Below are positions 28,101 through 36,817 of a stretch of 64,000 nucleotides of DNA, piece by piece. The stretch covers positions 1 through 64,000 of the forward strand of contig NZ_LECT01000017.1 of NCBI RefSeq assembly GCF_001027925.1, read 5' to 3'. The notes beneath the pieces were generated by a model, which saw only the letters and a list, made by a program, of their open reading frames with translations, was not told the DNA's origin and did not search any database. The translations under genes were made by a program, and so were the position numbers. How positions within the stretch are numbered: the stretch's first letter is position 1; every line of letters begins with the position of its first letter. This stretch comes from Rhodopirellula islandica (GTDB lineage: Bacteria > Planctomycetota > Planctomycetia > Pirellulales > Pirellulaceae).

Positions 28101-28601
28101 GCCCAGAAGTTGCTGCCTCAACCCGCCGCGGCTGATAACGCTCCGCTTCCTCCGCTGGATGAACTGGTGCGCCTCAGCGGCGATGCGAAAAGGGGGCTGA
28201 CCATCTTCCGTGGCGTCGCGACCTGTGCGAACTGTCACCTGGTCAATGGGTTTGGAAAACAAGTCGGCCCGGACCTCTCTGAAATCGGGTCCAAGCTTTC
28301 TCGCGAAGCCATGTTCACCTCGATTTTGGCCCCCAGCGCCGGCATCAGCCACAACTACGAGAACATGATCGCGTTGACCGAGGATGGCCGCGTCGTCAAC
28401 GGCGTGCTGGTTTCGGAGACCGACGACAAACTTGTGTTGCGAACGGCAGAAGCCATTGACTTGGAATTGGACCAAGACGAAATCGTTGACGTCAAAAAAA
28501 GCGAGAAGTCGATCATGCCCGAAAACCTACACCACACCACCGACCAACAAGGCTTGGTGGACATGGTGGAGTACCTGATGGGACTGAAGAAGAAGTCGTG
28601 A
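25152..28601 (+). CDS. PVC-type membrane-bound dehydrogenase/heme-binding (CxxCH) protein
   Basis: A 1,149-residue protein. Domain order: an NPCBM-like sugar-binding domain (about 1-150), a beta-propeller dehydrogenase-like domain (about 180-560; LTNLDIDHRGRVWVCDVMNYRGN, GDGKLDRVHTYYQG), HEAT-like repeats (about 570-980), and a c-type heme domain with CANCH near residue 1026 followed by GPDLSEIG. Its only start candidate is a TTG at 25152, with no signal peptide and no evident ribosome-binding site, although the heme domain requires export. The frame is open upstream to the A10 run, so it is probably translated as an extension of the ThuA gene. Substrate unknown. Confidence 0.88.
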   Translation: MFASPLVTTATEGHQVSIEVDLTEVDEAARQKLFLVVSEGNNDYSCDHVAWLAPTLHGAKGPLGLVDHGWVSARAGFGEVRKNANCSGGPVLVENQLAGKAAIGTHAPSIIEFDVPPGYDRLTVTGALESGGTNQQGGNSTSVRFAVYAGSPPKHLNEVDGKAAENQRSPELAIAGLEVAEGLEVTLMGSEPDLSSLTNLDIDHRGRVWVCDVMNYRGNQGSRPEGDRILILEDTTGDGKLDRVHTYYQGRDIDSAMGICVLGNEVIVSASPTVWKFTDTDGDDIPDSKVAMFTETGQPQHDHSAHSFLFGDDGKLYWNFGNTGMQVKDAEGETVIDIHGRAVVDDGKPLFGGMPFRCDLDGSNFEVLAHNFRNNWETTVDSFGALWQSDNDDDGNRGTRINFVMEQGNYGYKDEQTGASWRADRITLEDEIPLQHWHLNDPGVVPNVLQTGAGSPSGICLYEGRLLPERFWDEVIHCDPGPNVVRAYPMTSDGAGYSATIEPLITGTTDNWFRPADVCVAPDGSLFVTDWYDPGVGGHQQKDSDRGRLFRVAPPGVKYSVPKFDWTTVEGAIEALQSPNRSARYLAWQSLHAMGKAAEPALLSLYENENPRYRARALWLLGKIDGRGQFYVEQALADDNSDIRCTAIRLCKQLGLSAAETCGDAAHDPAPAVRRELAVALRFDKSDAMPAVWAKLAVQYDGNDRWMLEALGIASDLRADDCYAAWMKANDGNWNTPAGRDLVWRLRTDDAAAKMVELLATGMPSDEAKRYFRSLEYHSDAVRGLVLRQLLPDENSELVVDPQVLIHTVTRMPDFDPAKFPKTHSAITDYIRGRAGEPDFVELVEQFQITDMDEDLIAAMLRDGDDNLSLSALRLLLKRTDGWNRFVVILAKDSTYDPGQRGRILSLLGSLGNGRAIGLLAKMAGDEEMDYGLRSAAVRAMAKSNGGAEELLKMAQENHLPADTHLLAGGLLGRNANPTIAKRAQKLLPQPAAADNAPLPPLDELVRLSGDAKRGLTIFRGVATCANCHLVNGFGKQVGPDLSEIGSKLSREAMFTSILAPSAGISHNYENMIALTEDGRVVNGVLVSETDDKLVLRTAEAIDLELDQDEIVDVKKSEKSIMPENLHHTTDQQGLVDMVEYLMGLKKKS

Positions 28602-28655
28602 GGGGCCAGCACGTGCCGACGACGTCGACGGAAAACGCGTGCTGCCAACCTGTCG

Positions 28656-28674
28656 CTCGGTGAGCCTCACCGAG
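28656..28674. terminator. short hairpin between convergent genes
   Basis: CTCGGTGAG and CTCACCGAG form a perfect 9-base inverted repeat between the 3' ends of the PVC cytochrome and the Gfo/Idh/MocA gene. No T-run is seen on either side, so terminator function is only a possibility. Confidence 0.3.
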
Positions 28675-28717
28675 ACGAGGCTGCCTTCGACTTTACCGGT
28701 TGGAAGCCGATGCCCAT

Positions 28718-30163
28718 TCAGGCCTCAAAGGAGTGGCCTTCGCGAGGTTCGAAACTCAGGAATGAATTGGCTTCGTCGGAGCCAGCGAATTGCTGCTTGG
28801 CTTCATCCCAACGGAGTGCCTGACCGGGAAAACGAGTCGCGATGCAGCCGAGCAGAGACGCCTGCGTCATGGTGCCGGCCGTTTGCAGATCGCTGGCCAA
28901 AGCATCCGACTTGCCTTCTCGGGCGGCTTGGATCCAGCGTTCATAGTGAGACTTCGATGTCTTGCTGCCCTCGGCAGACAGTTGCTCAGCCCGTTCCCGA
29001 GCAGCTTGCCGTGCTGCGGCGAGTTCGCTGTCGTCATCGCTGGCAACGGCAACGATCTGCGGCATCTGATCCGATTCATTCGCGAGCGTTGATCCGACAA
29101 GTGTCATCTTGTCGCCCACAATCATGCAGCCGCTGCCGCCGGCGGAGAAACCAGGTTCGCCGGTGGTTTCATCCGCAATGATGGTCGGCGTTTCGGGCTG
29201 CTTGCCTCCGTCGTCCCAGGTCAGCTTCAATCCCTTGGGACAGACATCGGTGGCATCGAACTCCATTTGGACTTGGGACCAGACGGGATAAGAAATCGAC
29301 GCCGCCGTTTCACAATCGGCAGTGACCGTTCGCGGCAGTTTCAACCGCAGCGCAGTGAAGGCGGGATCCAGCAGATGGCACCCCATGTCGCCGAGAGCTC
29401 CGGTGCCGAAGTCCCACCAACCGCGCCAGGCCACGGGAAGGTAGCCTTTGCAGAACGGACGATCCGCGACCGGGCCGAGCCACAGGTCCCAGTCCAGCGA
29501 AATGGGGGGCGATGTCGAAACCGGTGTCGTCGCCATTCCTTGTGGCCATTCCGGACGGTCTGTCCAGCAGTGAACCGATTGGATCTCACCCAACACGCCA
29601 CGCTGAACGAAGTCCTGGAAGGCTCGCATATGAAGGCTCGAGTGGCCCTGGTTGCCAACTTGGACTGCCAATCCGGATTCCGCGGCGGCAGTTTGCAACC
29701 GTTGGACTTCATCAAACGTGCGAGCCATTGGGCATTGCAAGTAAACGTGCTTTCCATGCCGCATCGCTGCCAAACCGATGGCCGCATGGGTGTGGTCTGG
29801 TGTGCTGATGACGACCGCGTCGAATTCCTTGTCGAACTCATCGAGCATGACCCGATAGTCCGTGAACCGTTCGACATCGGGATGCTGGCAAAAGGTTTTG
29901 CCTGCTCTTTGAACATCGACGTCACAGAGCGCCACGGGGGTCCCACCGGCGTGGATCATTCGGCGTACATCTCGGGCCCCCTGACCTCCAACGCCGATCT
30001 GGGCAAATCGAAATTGATCGCTGGGGGGAGTTTTGCCGGGTCCACCCAAAACATGGGGGGAGACAATCATCACGGACGCTGCAGCGAGCGTCGAACGTTT
30101 CAGAAAAGAGCGACGGTCGGCGGACGCGCAGCGTCCACCCCGGCTGGCCAAAGAATCGGTCAT
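28718..30163 (-). CDS. exported Gfo/Idh/MocA-family oxidoreductase
   Basis: A 481-residue NAD(P)-dependent dehydrogenase. The leader DRRSFLKRSTLAAASVMIVSPHVLGG resembles a twin-arginine signal, typical of planctomycete members. Rossmann motif IGVGGQGARDVRRM, then DAVVISTPDHTHA and HVYLQCPMARTFDE; the usual lysine of the EKP motif is replaced by QCPMA, so catalysis may differ or be lost. The ATG at 30163 has AGGTG six bases upstream. It converges on the ThuA/PVC gene, and both may act in periplasmic sugar oxidation. Substrate unknown. Confidence 0.9.
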   Translation of the reverse strand: MTDSLASRGGRCASADRRSFLKRSTLAAASVMIVSPHVLGGPGKTPPSDQFRFAQIGVGGQGARDVRRMIHAGGTPVALCDVDVQRAGKTFCQHPDVERFTDYRVMLDEFDKEFDAVVISTPDHTHAAIGLAAMRHGKHVYLQCPMARTFDEVQRLQTAAAESGLAVQVGNQGHSSLHMRAFQDFVQRGVLGEIQSVHCWTDRPEWPQGMATTPVSTSPPISLDWDLWLGPVADRPFCKGYLPVAWRGWWDFGTGALGDMGCHLLDPAFTALRLKLPRTVTADCETAASISYPVWSQVQMEFDATDVCPKGLKLTWDDGGKQPETPTIIADETTGEPGFSAGGSGCMIVGDKMTLVGSTLANESDQMPQIVAVASDDDSELAAARQAARERAEQLSAEGSKTSKSHYERWIQAAREGKSDALASDLQTAGTMTQASLLGCIATRFPGQALRWDEAKQQFAGSDEANSFLSFEPREGHSFEA

Positions 30164-30473
30164 TGCGATCACCTGACGGTGCAAAGAAGAGAAAAGGACA
30201 AGCGAAAGACCTCGCTGCGATCGTTCTCAGCGAGTCTCCGCCTGACGCGAGCATTCTACCGGTCAAGCAGCTTGCGGACCAATTTTCAATTTTCGGGCGT
30301 CAAATTTCACCGGATCGTTGCCCCATTTCAAACTGTTCCCAATCTGCGATCGCCCATGAAATGGCGTCAAATGCGGAGTGGAATGCTAGCATTTGGCCGC
30401 CGTCCGCCGAGTTCCTTGGGGGTTCGCCTTGGATTTCCAAATGAACCGGACACTCCTTCGCTGCGAAAAGAGG

Positions 30474-30503
30474 TTGTTGATCGGGTTGGCCTGCGGGTAC
30501 AAT
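30474..30503 (+). promoter_or_regulatory. candidate sigma70-type promoter for the IscA-type gene
   Basis: TTGTTG and TACAAT are separated by 18 bases, about 130 bases upstream of the ATG at 30632. It falls in the 468-base gap after the Gfo/Idh/MocA gene, which otherwise shows nothing recognisable. The long leader has no identified structure. Confidence 0.4.
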
Positions 30504-30631
30504 TTCCGATCACTCAGTAGTGGGCCGATTGGTGCCAAAACTGCCAAGATGCCGGATTTTCGCATTGGCGAGCCTTTCTCGGACCTAACTTCAAAACAAC
30601 TGTCCATCCATTCACGAGGATCATCCGAACG

Positions 30632-30964
30632 ATGGCAATCAAATTGACCGAACGCGCAGCCGAAGAAGTCATGCGTTTTCGCAAGGAACACAACTTCGAC
30701 GATTCGATGCTGTTGAGGATTGGTGTCGCCGGTGGTGGTTGCAGCGGATTCAATTACACGCTGAACTTCGACGACAGCTTTGACATGAAAGCCGACTCGA
30801 AATACGACTGTCACGGCGTCAGCGTCGTCGTCGACAAAAAGAGTTCGCTGTACCTCGATGGAACCGAAGTCGACTGGTACGACAGCCTCGAAAAGCAAGG
30901 CTTCACGTTCAACAACCCCAACGCTGTGAAAAGCTGCGGTTGCGGCAGCTCCTTCCAAGCCTGA
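30632..30964 (+). CDS. iron-sulfur cluster assembly/carrier protein (HesB/IscA/ErpA family)
   Basis: A 110-residue A-type carrier. The three conserved cysteines are present: GGGCSGF (about residue 36-38) and the C-terminal SCGCGSSF. These bind a 2Fe-2S or 4Fe-4S cluster delivered to apoproteins. The ATG at 30632 follows a purine-rich AGGA. No isc or suf genes adjoin it, so which pathway it serves is not shown. A strong terminator follows, so the gene is monocistronic. Confidence 0.92.
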   Translation: MAIKLTERAAEEVMRFRKEHNFDDSMLLRIGVAGGGCSGFNYTLNFDDSFDMKADSKYDCHGVSVVVDKKSSLYLDGTEVDWYDSLEKQGFTFNNPNAVKSCGCGSSFQA

Positions 30965-30994
30965 TCGAGCTCGCTCGAATGGAAAACGACTCAT

Positions 30995-31038
30995 CGAAAG
31001 TCGGCTCGCTTCCCTGAAGCGGCCGGCTTTCGTTTTTT
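30995..31038 (+). terminator. rho-independent terminator of the IscA-type gene
   Basis: CGAAAGTCGGC pairs with GCCGGCTTTCG (one wobble) across a loop of about 16 bases and runs into TTTTTT. It begins 30 bases after the stop codon. Confidence 0.8.
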
Positions 31039-31233
31039 GCTGCGCGGATTGCCCCGGGATGGAGAACCGCTCTTGGCGGGGAAGTCCTTCGCGAATCGTC
31101 TGGGGAGAAACAACCGTTGCGATCGCCTCGTCCACTTCGTTTGGCCCGTCCGATCGCGTCCAACAGGCGCTCCACCAAAATCCCTCCGACAACTTTGCCT
31201 TGGCCTAGTTGACACTTCTGAGGTTCCTGCGGG

Positions 31234-31671
31234 ATGATCGCTCGCATGTCCACACGTCGACGCGCCCGCGAAATAGTCCTGCAGCTTCTCTACGAAGCCG
31301 ATCTCAATGATTGGCGTGATGCCGCCACATCACGCAAGTTCATCCGCTCTCGCTTGCAAGGTCGCAAAGTCCTCACCGACTTTGCCTCTGACTTGCTCGA
31401 TGGCACGATGGCTCGGCGGGATGACATTGATGCCAAGCTCGCCAAGCTTTCCACCAACTGGGCATTGCATCGCATGCCGGTGACCGATCGCAATGTTTTG
31501 CGTCTGGGTGCCTACGAGATCCTCTACAGTGGAACGCCGGGCCAAGTGGCGATTTCAGAGGCTCTGACGTTGGCGAAACGCTATGGCGGCGAGAACAGTC
31601 CGAGGTTCATCAACGGCGTTTTGGACCGGTTGTTCAAGTATCACTCCAGCCCTGAATCCATTTCCTCATGA
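31234..31671 (+). CDS. nusB: transcription antitermination factor NusB
   Basis: A 145-residue all-helical RNA-binding protein: [17 protein letters not shown] at the N-terminus and [15 protein letters not shown]...[28 protein letters not shown] at the C-terminus, the NusB signature. It binds boxA RNA with S10 (NusE) in rRNA antitermination. M5 (31246) is an alternative start. Its stop overlaps the ruvA start by four bases (ATGA), indicating coupling. Confidence 0.95.
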   Translation: MIARMSTRRRAREIVLQLLYEADLNDWRDAATSRKFIRSRLQGRKVLTDFASDLLDGTMARRDDIDAKLAKLSTNWALHRMPVTDRNVLRLGAYEILYSGTPGQVAISEALTLAKRYGGENSPRFINGVLDRLFKYHSSPESISS

Positions 31672-32291
31672 TCGTTTCGATCGCCGGCAAATTGGTCCAG
31701 GTGGGCGAGATCAGCGTCATCATCCAGGCGGCCCCGTTTGATTACGAGGTCTACGTGGGCGATTTCACCCGCCGACAATTGCAGAACCAAATCGGCAACG
31801 AAGTTCGGCTGCACACGCTGGACTACATCGAAGGCAACGCTCAAGGCGGACGCCTGACACCACGCTTGATCGGATTCTCAACCCTTCCTGAACGTCAATT
31901 CTTTGACCTGTTCTGCAGCGTGGACGGCGTCGGCGTGAAAAAGGCTCTGCGGGCAATGGTCCGCCCCGTCAAAGAACTGGCGGTGTTGATCGAAGAACAA
32001 GACGCAAAAACGCTGTCAGCACTTCCTGGCATTGGACCAGCGACCAGCGAAAAGGTGATTGCGAAACTGCGTCGCAAGATGCCACGATTCGCGTTGATGG
32101 TGGCCGGTGGCGAAGTCGCCGATTCGATGCAGTCCGAGTCGCCCATCATGTCGGACACTTACGAGGCACTCGTGATGCTCGGTCACAGCGAAGCGGATGC
32201 TCGCAAGCTGATCGACGAAACCCTGGCGACCGGCAAAAAGTTCAAAGACACCGAGTCGCTCCTCACCGCCATCTATCAGCGGTCGAAGTAA
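31668..32291 (+). CDS. ruvA: Holliday junction DNA helicase subunit RuvA
   Basis: A 207-residue protein with the N-terminal OB domain ([10 protein letters not shown]...[26 protein letters not shown]), helix-hairpin-helix motifs ([23 protein letters not shown]) and the C-terminal domain III ([18 protein letters not shown]) that contacts RuvB. It recognises four-way junctions. Translationally coupled to nusB; ruvC is far away beside cysS and ruvB is not in the window. Confidence 0.95.
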   Translation: MIVSIAGKLVQVGEISVIIQAAPFDYEVYVGDFTRRQLQNQIGNEVRLHTLDYIEGNAQGGRLTPRLIGFSTLPERQFFDLFCSVDGVGVKKALRAMVRPVKELAVLIEEQDAKTLSALPGIGPATSEKVIAKLRRKMPRFALMVAGGEVADSMQSESPIMSDTYEALVMLGHSEADARKLIDETLATGKKFKDTESLLTAIYQRSK

Positions 32292-32600
32292 CCAGGGCGA
32301 AGCAACCAGGTCCAGGCAACAGGCCGAAGGACCTGCCGTGGATCTCCTGAGCCGGTGGTCGCCTGTTCAGACGTTTTTGGTATTGCCCCTACGACGGTTG
32401 GGACAGGCACAGAAACGCGAGGGGCGACGAACGAGCGTTTCCGCGACTGTCGTCAAAAAAACTGCGCAAATTGCCTAGGCCTCCATGTTGAACTCTTGTG
32501 ATTCCATTTTGAGACGCTTAGGTTTCCCCGGTCCAAGGTCCTTTCGACGCCCATCTTCGGGTCACGAGGGACAGGTGGCTGCCTTAAGAAGGGGAATCCT
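32292..32600. other. intergenic region without recognised feature
   Basis: About 310 bases between ruvA and the thioredoxin-like gene. It begins with short CCAGG/GCAACCAGG repeats and contains no convincing reading frame, tRNA or hairpin with a T-run. Confidence 0.4.
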
Positions 32601-33206
32601 ATGGCTCAGTCGATGGTTGCGGGACGCAGCCGTTTTTGCGGAACCGGCGAAGATCGCCACTCGGTGACGCCACGCTTTTCACAGCGAGTTTTCTTTCTGG
32701 TCCGGCCGGCCAAGCCTTGCTGGAACATTGCTCTGGCCACTTTCTTTGGCCTGTTCGCCACCACAGCCCGAGCCGAGTTGCCAATCATTGGCAAAGTCGC
32801 GTCGGCTCTCTCGTCGGCAAACTCGAATCGCCCGCCAGTCAAGGAACTCTTTTCACCAGAGACGCCCCAGTGGCACGACAACTTTGAATCCGGCTGGGCC
32901 GCAGCTCGTCGCTCAGGGCGACCGATGTTGATCTTCATCACGTCAGAACATTGCCGATTCTGTGACGCGATGAAACAAAACACGTTGTGTGACGCTGGGA
33001 TTCAATCTCGATTGGCGAATGGTTTTGTGCCGATTATCCTTCGACCGGACACCAACCCAGAGATTCTGTCGCGAATCCCTGTGACAACGTACCCGACCAC
33101 TTTGCTGGCCATTCCGCGCGGCAAAGTGATCGCTCACCGAGTAGGCTATCAACCTCCTGACCGTTTCCACGAACTGTTGGGCCTGGCCCCTTCCCCTCCG
33201 AACTGA
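32601..33206 (+). CDS. exported thioredoxin-fold protein
   Basis: A 201-residue protein. A hydrophobic segment (CWNIALATFFGLFATTARA, about 43-61) looks like a signal peptide preceded by an unusually long basic N-terminus, so the true start may be internal. The mature part has a thioredoxin fold: PMLIFITSEHCRFCDAMKQN with a CxxC active site (CRFC) and the cis-proline in TTYPTTLLAIPRGK. Periplasmic thiol reductase or cytochrome-maturation roles are typical; nothing nearby specifies one. The DapA-family gene follows after 7 bases. Confidence 0.82.
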   Translation: MAQSMVAGRSRFCGTGEDRHSVTPRFSQRVFFLVRPAKPCWNIALATFFGLFATTARAELPIIGKVASALSSANSNRPPVKELFSPETPQWHDNFESGWAAARRSGRPMLIFITSEHCRFCDAMKQNTLCDAGIQSRLANGFVPIILRPDTNPEILSRIPVTTYPTTLLAIPRGKVIAHRVGYQPPDRFHELLGLAPSPPN

Positions 33207-33213
33207 CCCCACT

Positions 33214-34197
33214 ATGAATCGACGCATCTCCGGCATTTTGACTCCTAACATCACGCCGGTCGATGACCGGGGACGTGTCGACGAAGACCAGTTGCGAGGG
33301 TACGTGGATTGGTTGATCGACCATGGCGTGGATGGGCTGTACCCGAATGGAAGCACAGGCGAATTCGTTCGATTCACGGCGGAGGAACGCCGCCGGATCG
33401 TTCGCATCGTGGTGGACCAAGCCGCCGGTCGAGTCCCCGTTCTGGCGGGTGCCGCGGAGGCAAACGTTGATGAAACCATCGAAGCCTGCAACGCCTACGG
33501 AGACATGGGAGTTCGAGCGGTGGCGATTGTGGCGCCGTTTTACTACCCGATCAGCAGCGAAGGCGTGCATGCCTACTACGCCCGGATCGCTCGCGACGTG
33601 CGAGTCGACGTGACGCTCTACAACATCCCGATGTTTGCGTCACCGATCGAGGTCGATGTGGTCATCCGGCTGGCCGAAGAGTATCCCCGGATCATTGGCC
33701 TGAAGGATAGCTCAGGCGATCTTCCCAACTTGATGCGAATGATGGCCGCGATTCGCCCAATGCGAGACGATTTTTCGTTCTTGACCGGCTGGGACGCGTC
33801 GCTTGCACCGATGCTGATCGCCGGAGCGGACGGCGGCACCAACGCAACCAGCGGCGTGTTGCCGGAACTGACCCGGGCCATCCACCGCGCCTGCGGGGAA
33901 GGTGATCACAAGCTGGCCATGGAACTGCAGTATTTGTTGCTGCCATTGTTCGACGCAATGATCGGTTTGGGTGAATTCCCAGAAGGCTTCCGAGCAGGAG
34001 CCCGTGCCCGTGGCTGGGACCTCGGTCGCAGTCGCTTGCCACTGTCGGACATACAACAAGCCCTGATCGCAGAGGCGGAACGCGACATCAACGCGATGGT
34101 CCATTCCACGCAAGCCAAGATGTCTGCCACATCGGAAATGCCGCTGGAAGCAATCCAAGTGATCGCTCGCCGAGTGATGGAACAGCTTCAGAAGTAG
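33214..34197 (+). CDS. dihydrodipicolinate synthase (DapA)/N-acetylneuraminate lyase family aldolase
   Basis: A 327-residue class I aldolase TIM barrel. Motifs: GLYPNGSTGEF (substrate carboxylate loop), the tyrosine in LYNIPMF and the Schiff-base lysine in IGLKDSSGD. The substitution of the usual GTTGE by GSTGE and the extra C-terminal helices indicate a paralogue rather than the lysine-pathway enzyme; lyases for sialic acid or keto-deoxy sugars belong to the same family. It is cotranscribed with the thioredoxin-like gene. Substrate uncertain. Confidence 0.88.
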   Translation: MNRRISGILTPNITPVDDRGRVDEDQLRGYVDWLIDHGVDGLYPNGSTGEFVRFTAEERRRIVRIVVDQAAGRVPVLAGAAEANVDETIEACNAYGDMGVRAVAIVAPFYYPISSEGVHAYYARIARDVRVDVTLYNIPMFASPIEVDVVIRLAEEYPRIIGLKDSSGDLPNLMRMMAAIRPMRDDFSFLTGWDASLAPMLIAGADGGTNATSGVLPELTRAIHRACGEGDHKLAMELQYLLLPLFDAMIGLGEFPEGFRAGARARGWDLGRSRLPLSDIQQALIAEAERDINAMVHSTQAKMSATSEMPLEAIQVIARRVMEQLQK

Positions 34198-34326
34198 CGA
34201 GCCACTTTTGAAAAAGAAGGTCGCCTGGGAAGCCAGACGTGCCGATCTGTGGGACACATCAAAGCGATTGCGCGGTAGGATAACGCGTCGACCTGCTTCG
34301 TTTTCACTGCATCGTGTTTTACCGTC

Positions 34327-35388
34327 ATGGCGAACATCCGACCGTTTCGCAACTCTGATCTCCCGGGCCTGTTTGACGTTTGGATGCGTCACTGGGAGGC
34401 GGCCGGCCAAATCCCTCCGGTCAGCGTTTCGATCCTCGAACGAGCCGTGCTTTCACGAACGTTCTTTTCCCCTGCCAGCCTGCTGGTGGCGGAGGTGGAT
34501 GGCGAAGTCGTGGCGTGGTGCCATCAGTTTTCAGACGACTGGCAATCGCCCCCGCCGGAATTGTTGGAAGGCGACTCGCAGGTTGCCCTCAACGAAGTTC
34601 CCGAAGTCGATGCGGTGCCGACATCTCTGGTCGCCGCGATTTGCTTTGCCGGCGAGGCTGGACTGGCGGTTTGCGATTCCTTGCTGATCGAAACCATGCA
34701 GCGAGCCGTCGACGCGGGCGTCAAACGGATGTGCGTCGGTCCCGTTCGCGACGCAAGAAATGGATATGGCGGTTTGCCTCCCATCGGGCACGGGATGGGG
34801 GTCCCCGTTTCGGACGCGCGCGTTGCCTCCCTGTTGTCGCGACATGGTTTCCGTGTCGCTCGCAGTTTGCTGCGATTGGTCGCCAACACATCGACCTATC
34901 GCCCGCCAGTCAATCGAGAGTTTTTGCAACTGCGTCGTTCCACTCGGATCGACCGGTTGCCCATGCTGCCGCTGAATCATCGCACGGCAGTCGCGATGAG
35001 CCATTTCGACATGGAACGCAATGTCTTGATGGACCACCAAACCAACGAGCCACTCGCCGCAATTGACCTGTGGGTGGGTGATCCCGAAGGCCAAGTTATG
35101 GATGGGGCCCGTTCGATCTTGTCTTTGCGGTTGATGCATCCGGTGGAACTCAATGGCTACCCGGCACCCAAGCCCAAGAAAGGGTTTGTGACATCGATGG
35201 CCGAACGCGAATTGTCGACGCACGAACAATTCTTAGTGGCATCGATCGTTCAGTCACTTTCTAACCGGCAAATCTTCACCGTTGAAACCACGATCGACTG
35301 CAACGCGGTGAAGCTGAAAGAACAGTTCGGGACGCTGAAGTTCAGCGATGACGAACAAGGTCGCCAATGGGAAAAAGACTTCGCCTGA
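34327..35388 (+). CDS. GNAT-like acetyltransferase, two-domain
   Basis: A 353-residue cytoplasmic protein. The N-terminal half (MANIRPFRNSDLPGLFDVWMRHW...SLLVAEVDGEVVAWCHQF...GVPVSDARVASLLSRHGF) follows the GNAT fold, and the C-terminal half (about 205-353) may be a second, degenerate domain. The acetyl-CoA-binding R/Q-x-x-G-x-G/A motif is not clean, so activity is uncertain. The gene has its own 129-base upstream gap. A 324-bp repeat begins 41 bases past the stop. Confidence 0.65.
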   Translation: MANIRPFRNSDLPGLFDVWMRHWEAAGQIPPVSVSILERAVLSRTFFSPASLLVAEVDGEVVAWCHQFSDDWQSPPPELLEGDSQVALNEVPEVDAVPTSLVAAICFAGEAGLAVCDSLLIETMQRAVDAGVKRMCVGPVRDARNGYGGLPPIGHGMGVPVSDARVASLLSRHGFRVARSLLRLVANTSTYRPPVNREFLQLRRSTRIDRLPMLPLNHRTAVAMSHFDMERNVLMDHQTNEPLAAIDLWVGDPEGQVMDGARSILSLRLMHPVELNGYPAPKPKKGFVTSMAERELSTHEQFLVASIVQSLSNRQIFTVETTIDCNAVKLKEQFGTLKFSDDEQGRQWEKDFA

Positions 35389-35428
35389 ATCGACAATCAC
35401 GGTTCGCACCTGCAACCGGGGCCAGCGC

Positions 35429-35752
35429 TGGACTGTCAAATGTTTGGTGTTGACGCTCCGATAGCGGATGCAACTTTTCTTCCGGCATGCTGTCTTTCTT
35501 CATCCCGGTAGGGATGCCAGATGGTAGCCGGGGGTTGCTGCGTAGCAGCGTACCCCCGGAAAACGAGCGCCCCAATAAACACTCTCCATCCCGCCGTGGC
35601 CAATGGCCACGGCGGGATGGAGAGTGGTGACGTGGGTTTCACCTGTCCGTCGGTGGCGCGATCGCTTGCCGACGGCTACCCTCTGACATCCCTACCGGGA
35701 TGAAAACTTGCGCAACCACAGTGCGTCACAACGCCAAATATTCAGCAGTCCA
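35429..35752. repeat. 324-bp inverted-repeat element, copy 2
   Basis: Same length, orientation and nested-hairpin layout as copy 1 at 6591, with about 20 substitutions by hand count. Changes in the central hairpin loop (CCATCGGCC against CCAATGGCC) leave the stem intact. The flanks again carry pieces of the 129-bp family (AACCGGGGCCAGCGC on the left; GGCCAGCGCCCAA and GATCGTTCCTGCC on the right), so the composite may be the mobile unit. It fills most of the gene gap 35389-35815. Confidence 0.85.
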
Positions 35753-35815
35753 GGCCAGCGCCCAATGGCACAGGAGGCGATTTCGATCGTTCCTGCCTCA
35801 CTGCTTCGATGCATT

Positions 35816-36766
35816 TCATTCGGCATCCGCTGCGTTGGATTCGGCGTCCGCTCGATCATTCCGATTGACCATGGATTGAAACAGCGGCTGATCAACGGTC
35901 TCGGAAAGAAACGTCACCGCACCATCGCCCTTGAGGACACTGGCGCCGCCGAAGTGCCGGCTGCCCAACCCTCCAACGAAACTCAGATCACTGAGCTGCT
36001 CTTCTTGTGGGAACGAGTTGATTGGGTGGCCTGAGTTGCGGAGCGTCGCTCGTGTGCCGCTCAACCAACCCAGATCGCCTGGAAACGAAAGCTTTTCTCC
36101 CAGCAAGATCGTGGCAGACATCCCGTCAGGAACTTCTTCCGAGCGAACCCAGGCGTTGAGAAACAACAGCCCATCGTTGGACGTGCCAATGGGGCTGGCG
36201 ACGGAATGATGCAACCCAGCGTAACTTGAATTGGTGGGTGCGGAATCGTCGGAGGGGCAACGAAAAACAGGAACCATTGTTTCGCGAATCAAGCGATTGG
36301 AATCGGAATAAACACTGGACGTGAAATCGATTGACTGAAACAGTCCCGTTTGATCGACGTAGGGAAGCAGTGCCGGAACCCAGTTGTGGTGATAACCTTC
36401 GGGAGCGCTGGCGATCGCGAGCTCCGCGTCCGCGGCAACCGGTTCGCCCGTCGACGGCACCTCCGGCCAAAATCGAAACGTGGCATTGAAAGAAGCCGTG
36501 CCCGTGGGCAGATGAGCCTGATCAGTCGAATAGGCCTGCATCGCAAGTGAGAGTCGGACCAGGTTTTGATCGCAGTTGCTGCGCCGAGTCAGTTCGCGCA
36601 TGTTGCGAACGAACGGGATTGAAAGCGACAGCAAGATCAACACGATCAGCACGACGACCATCACTTCCACCAAAGAAACGCCAGGTCGCGGCAGTGGACG
36701 CTGGCGGCGGTTCCAGGGGAGTGACGTTTCGAAACGAACGAGTCGGCGATGGGAAGCAGCATTCAT
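35816..36766 (-). CDS. DUF1559 prepilin-like protein
   Basis: A 316-residue protein with a type IV pilin-like N-terminus: cleavage motif PG|VSLVEVMVVVLIVLILLSLSIPF with Glu at +5, then DUF1559 features such as SNCDQNLVRLSLAMQAYSTDQAHLP, FRCPSDD and a C-terminal SRHFGGASVLKGDGAVTFLSETVD. Planctomycetes encode many such pseudopilins, thought to be type II secretion or surface-fibre components. It lies 51 bases downstream of the TPR membrane protein on the same strand and is probably in its operon. Confidence 0.93.
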   Translation of the reverse strand: MNAASHRRLVRFETSLPWNRRQRPLPRPGVSLVEVMVVVLIVLILLSLSIPFVRNMRELTRRSNCDQNLVRLSLAMQAYSTDQAHLPTGTASFNATFRFWPEVPSTGEPVAADAELAIASAPEGYHHNWVPALLPYVDQTGLFQSIDFTSSVYSDSNRLIRETMVPVFRCPSDDSAPTNSSYAGLHHSVASPIGTSNDGLLFLNAWVRSEEVPDGMSATILLGEKLSFPGDLGWLSGTRATLRNSGHPINSFPQEEQLSDLSFVGGLGSRHFGGASVLKGDGAVTFLSETVDQPLFQSMVNRNDRADAESNAADAE

Positions 36767-36817
36767 GCCCGTACTTTATCGAGCCAAGGCGTCTTCGCGA
36801 AGATCGCTGAATCCTGG

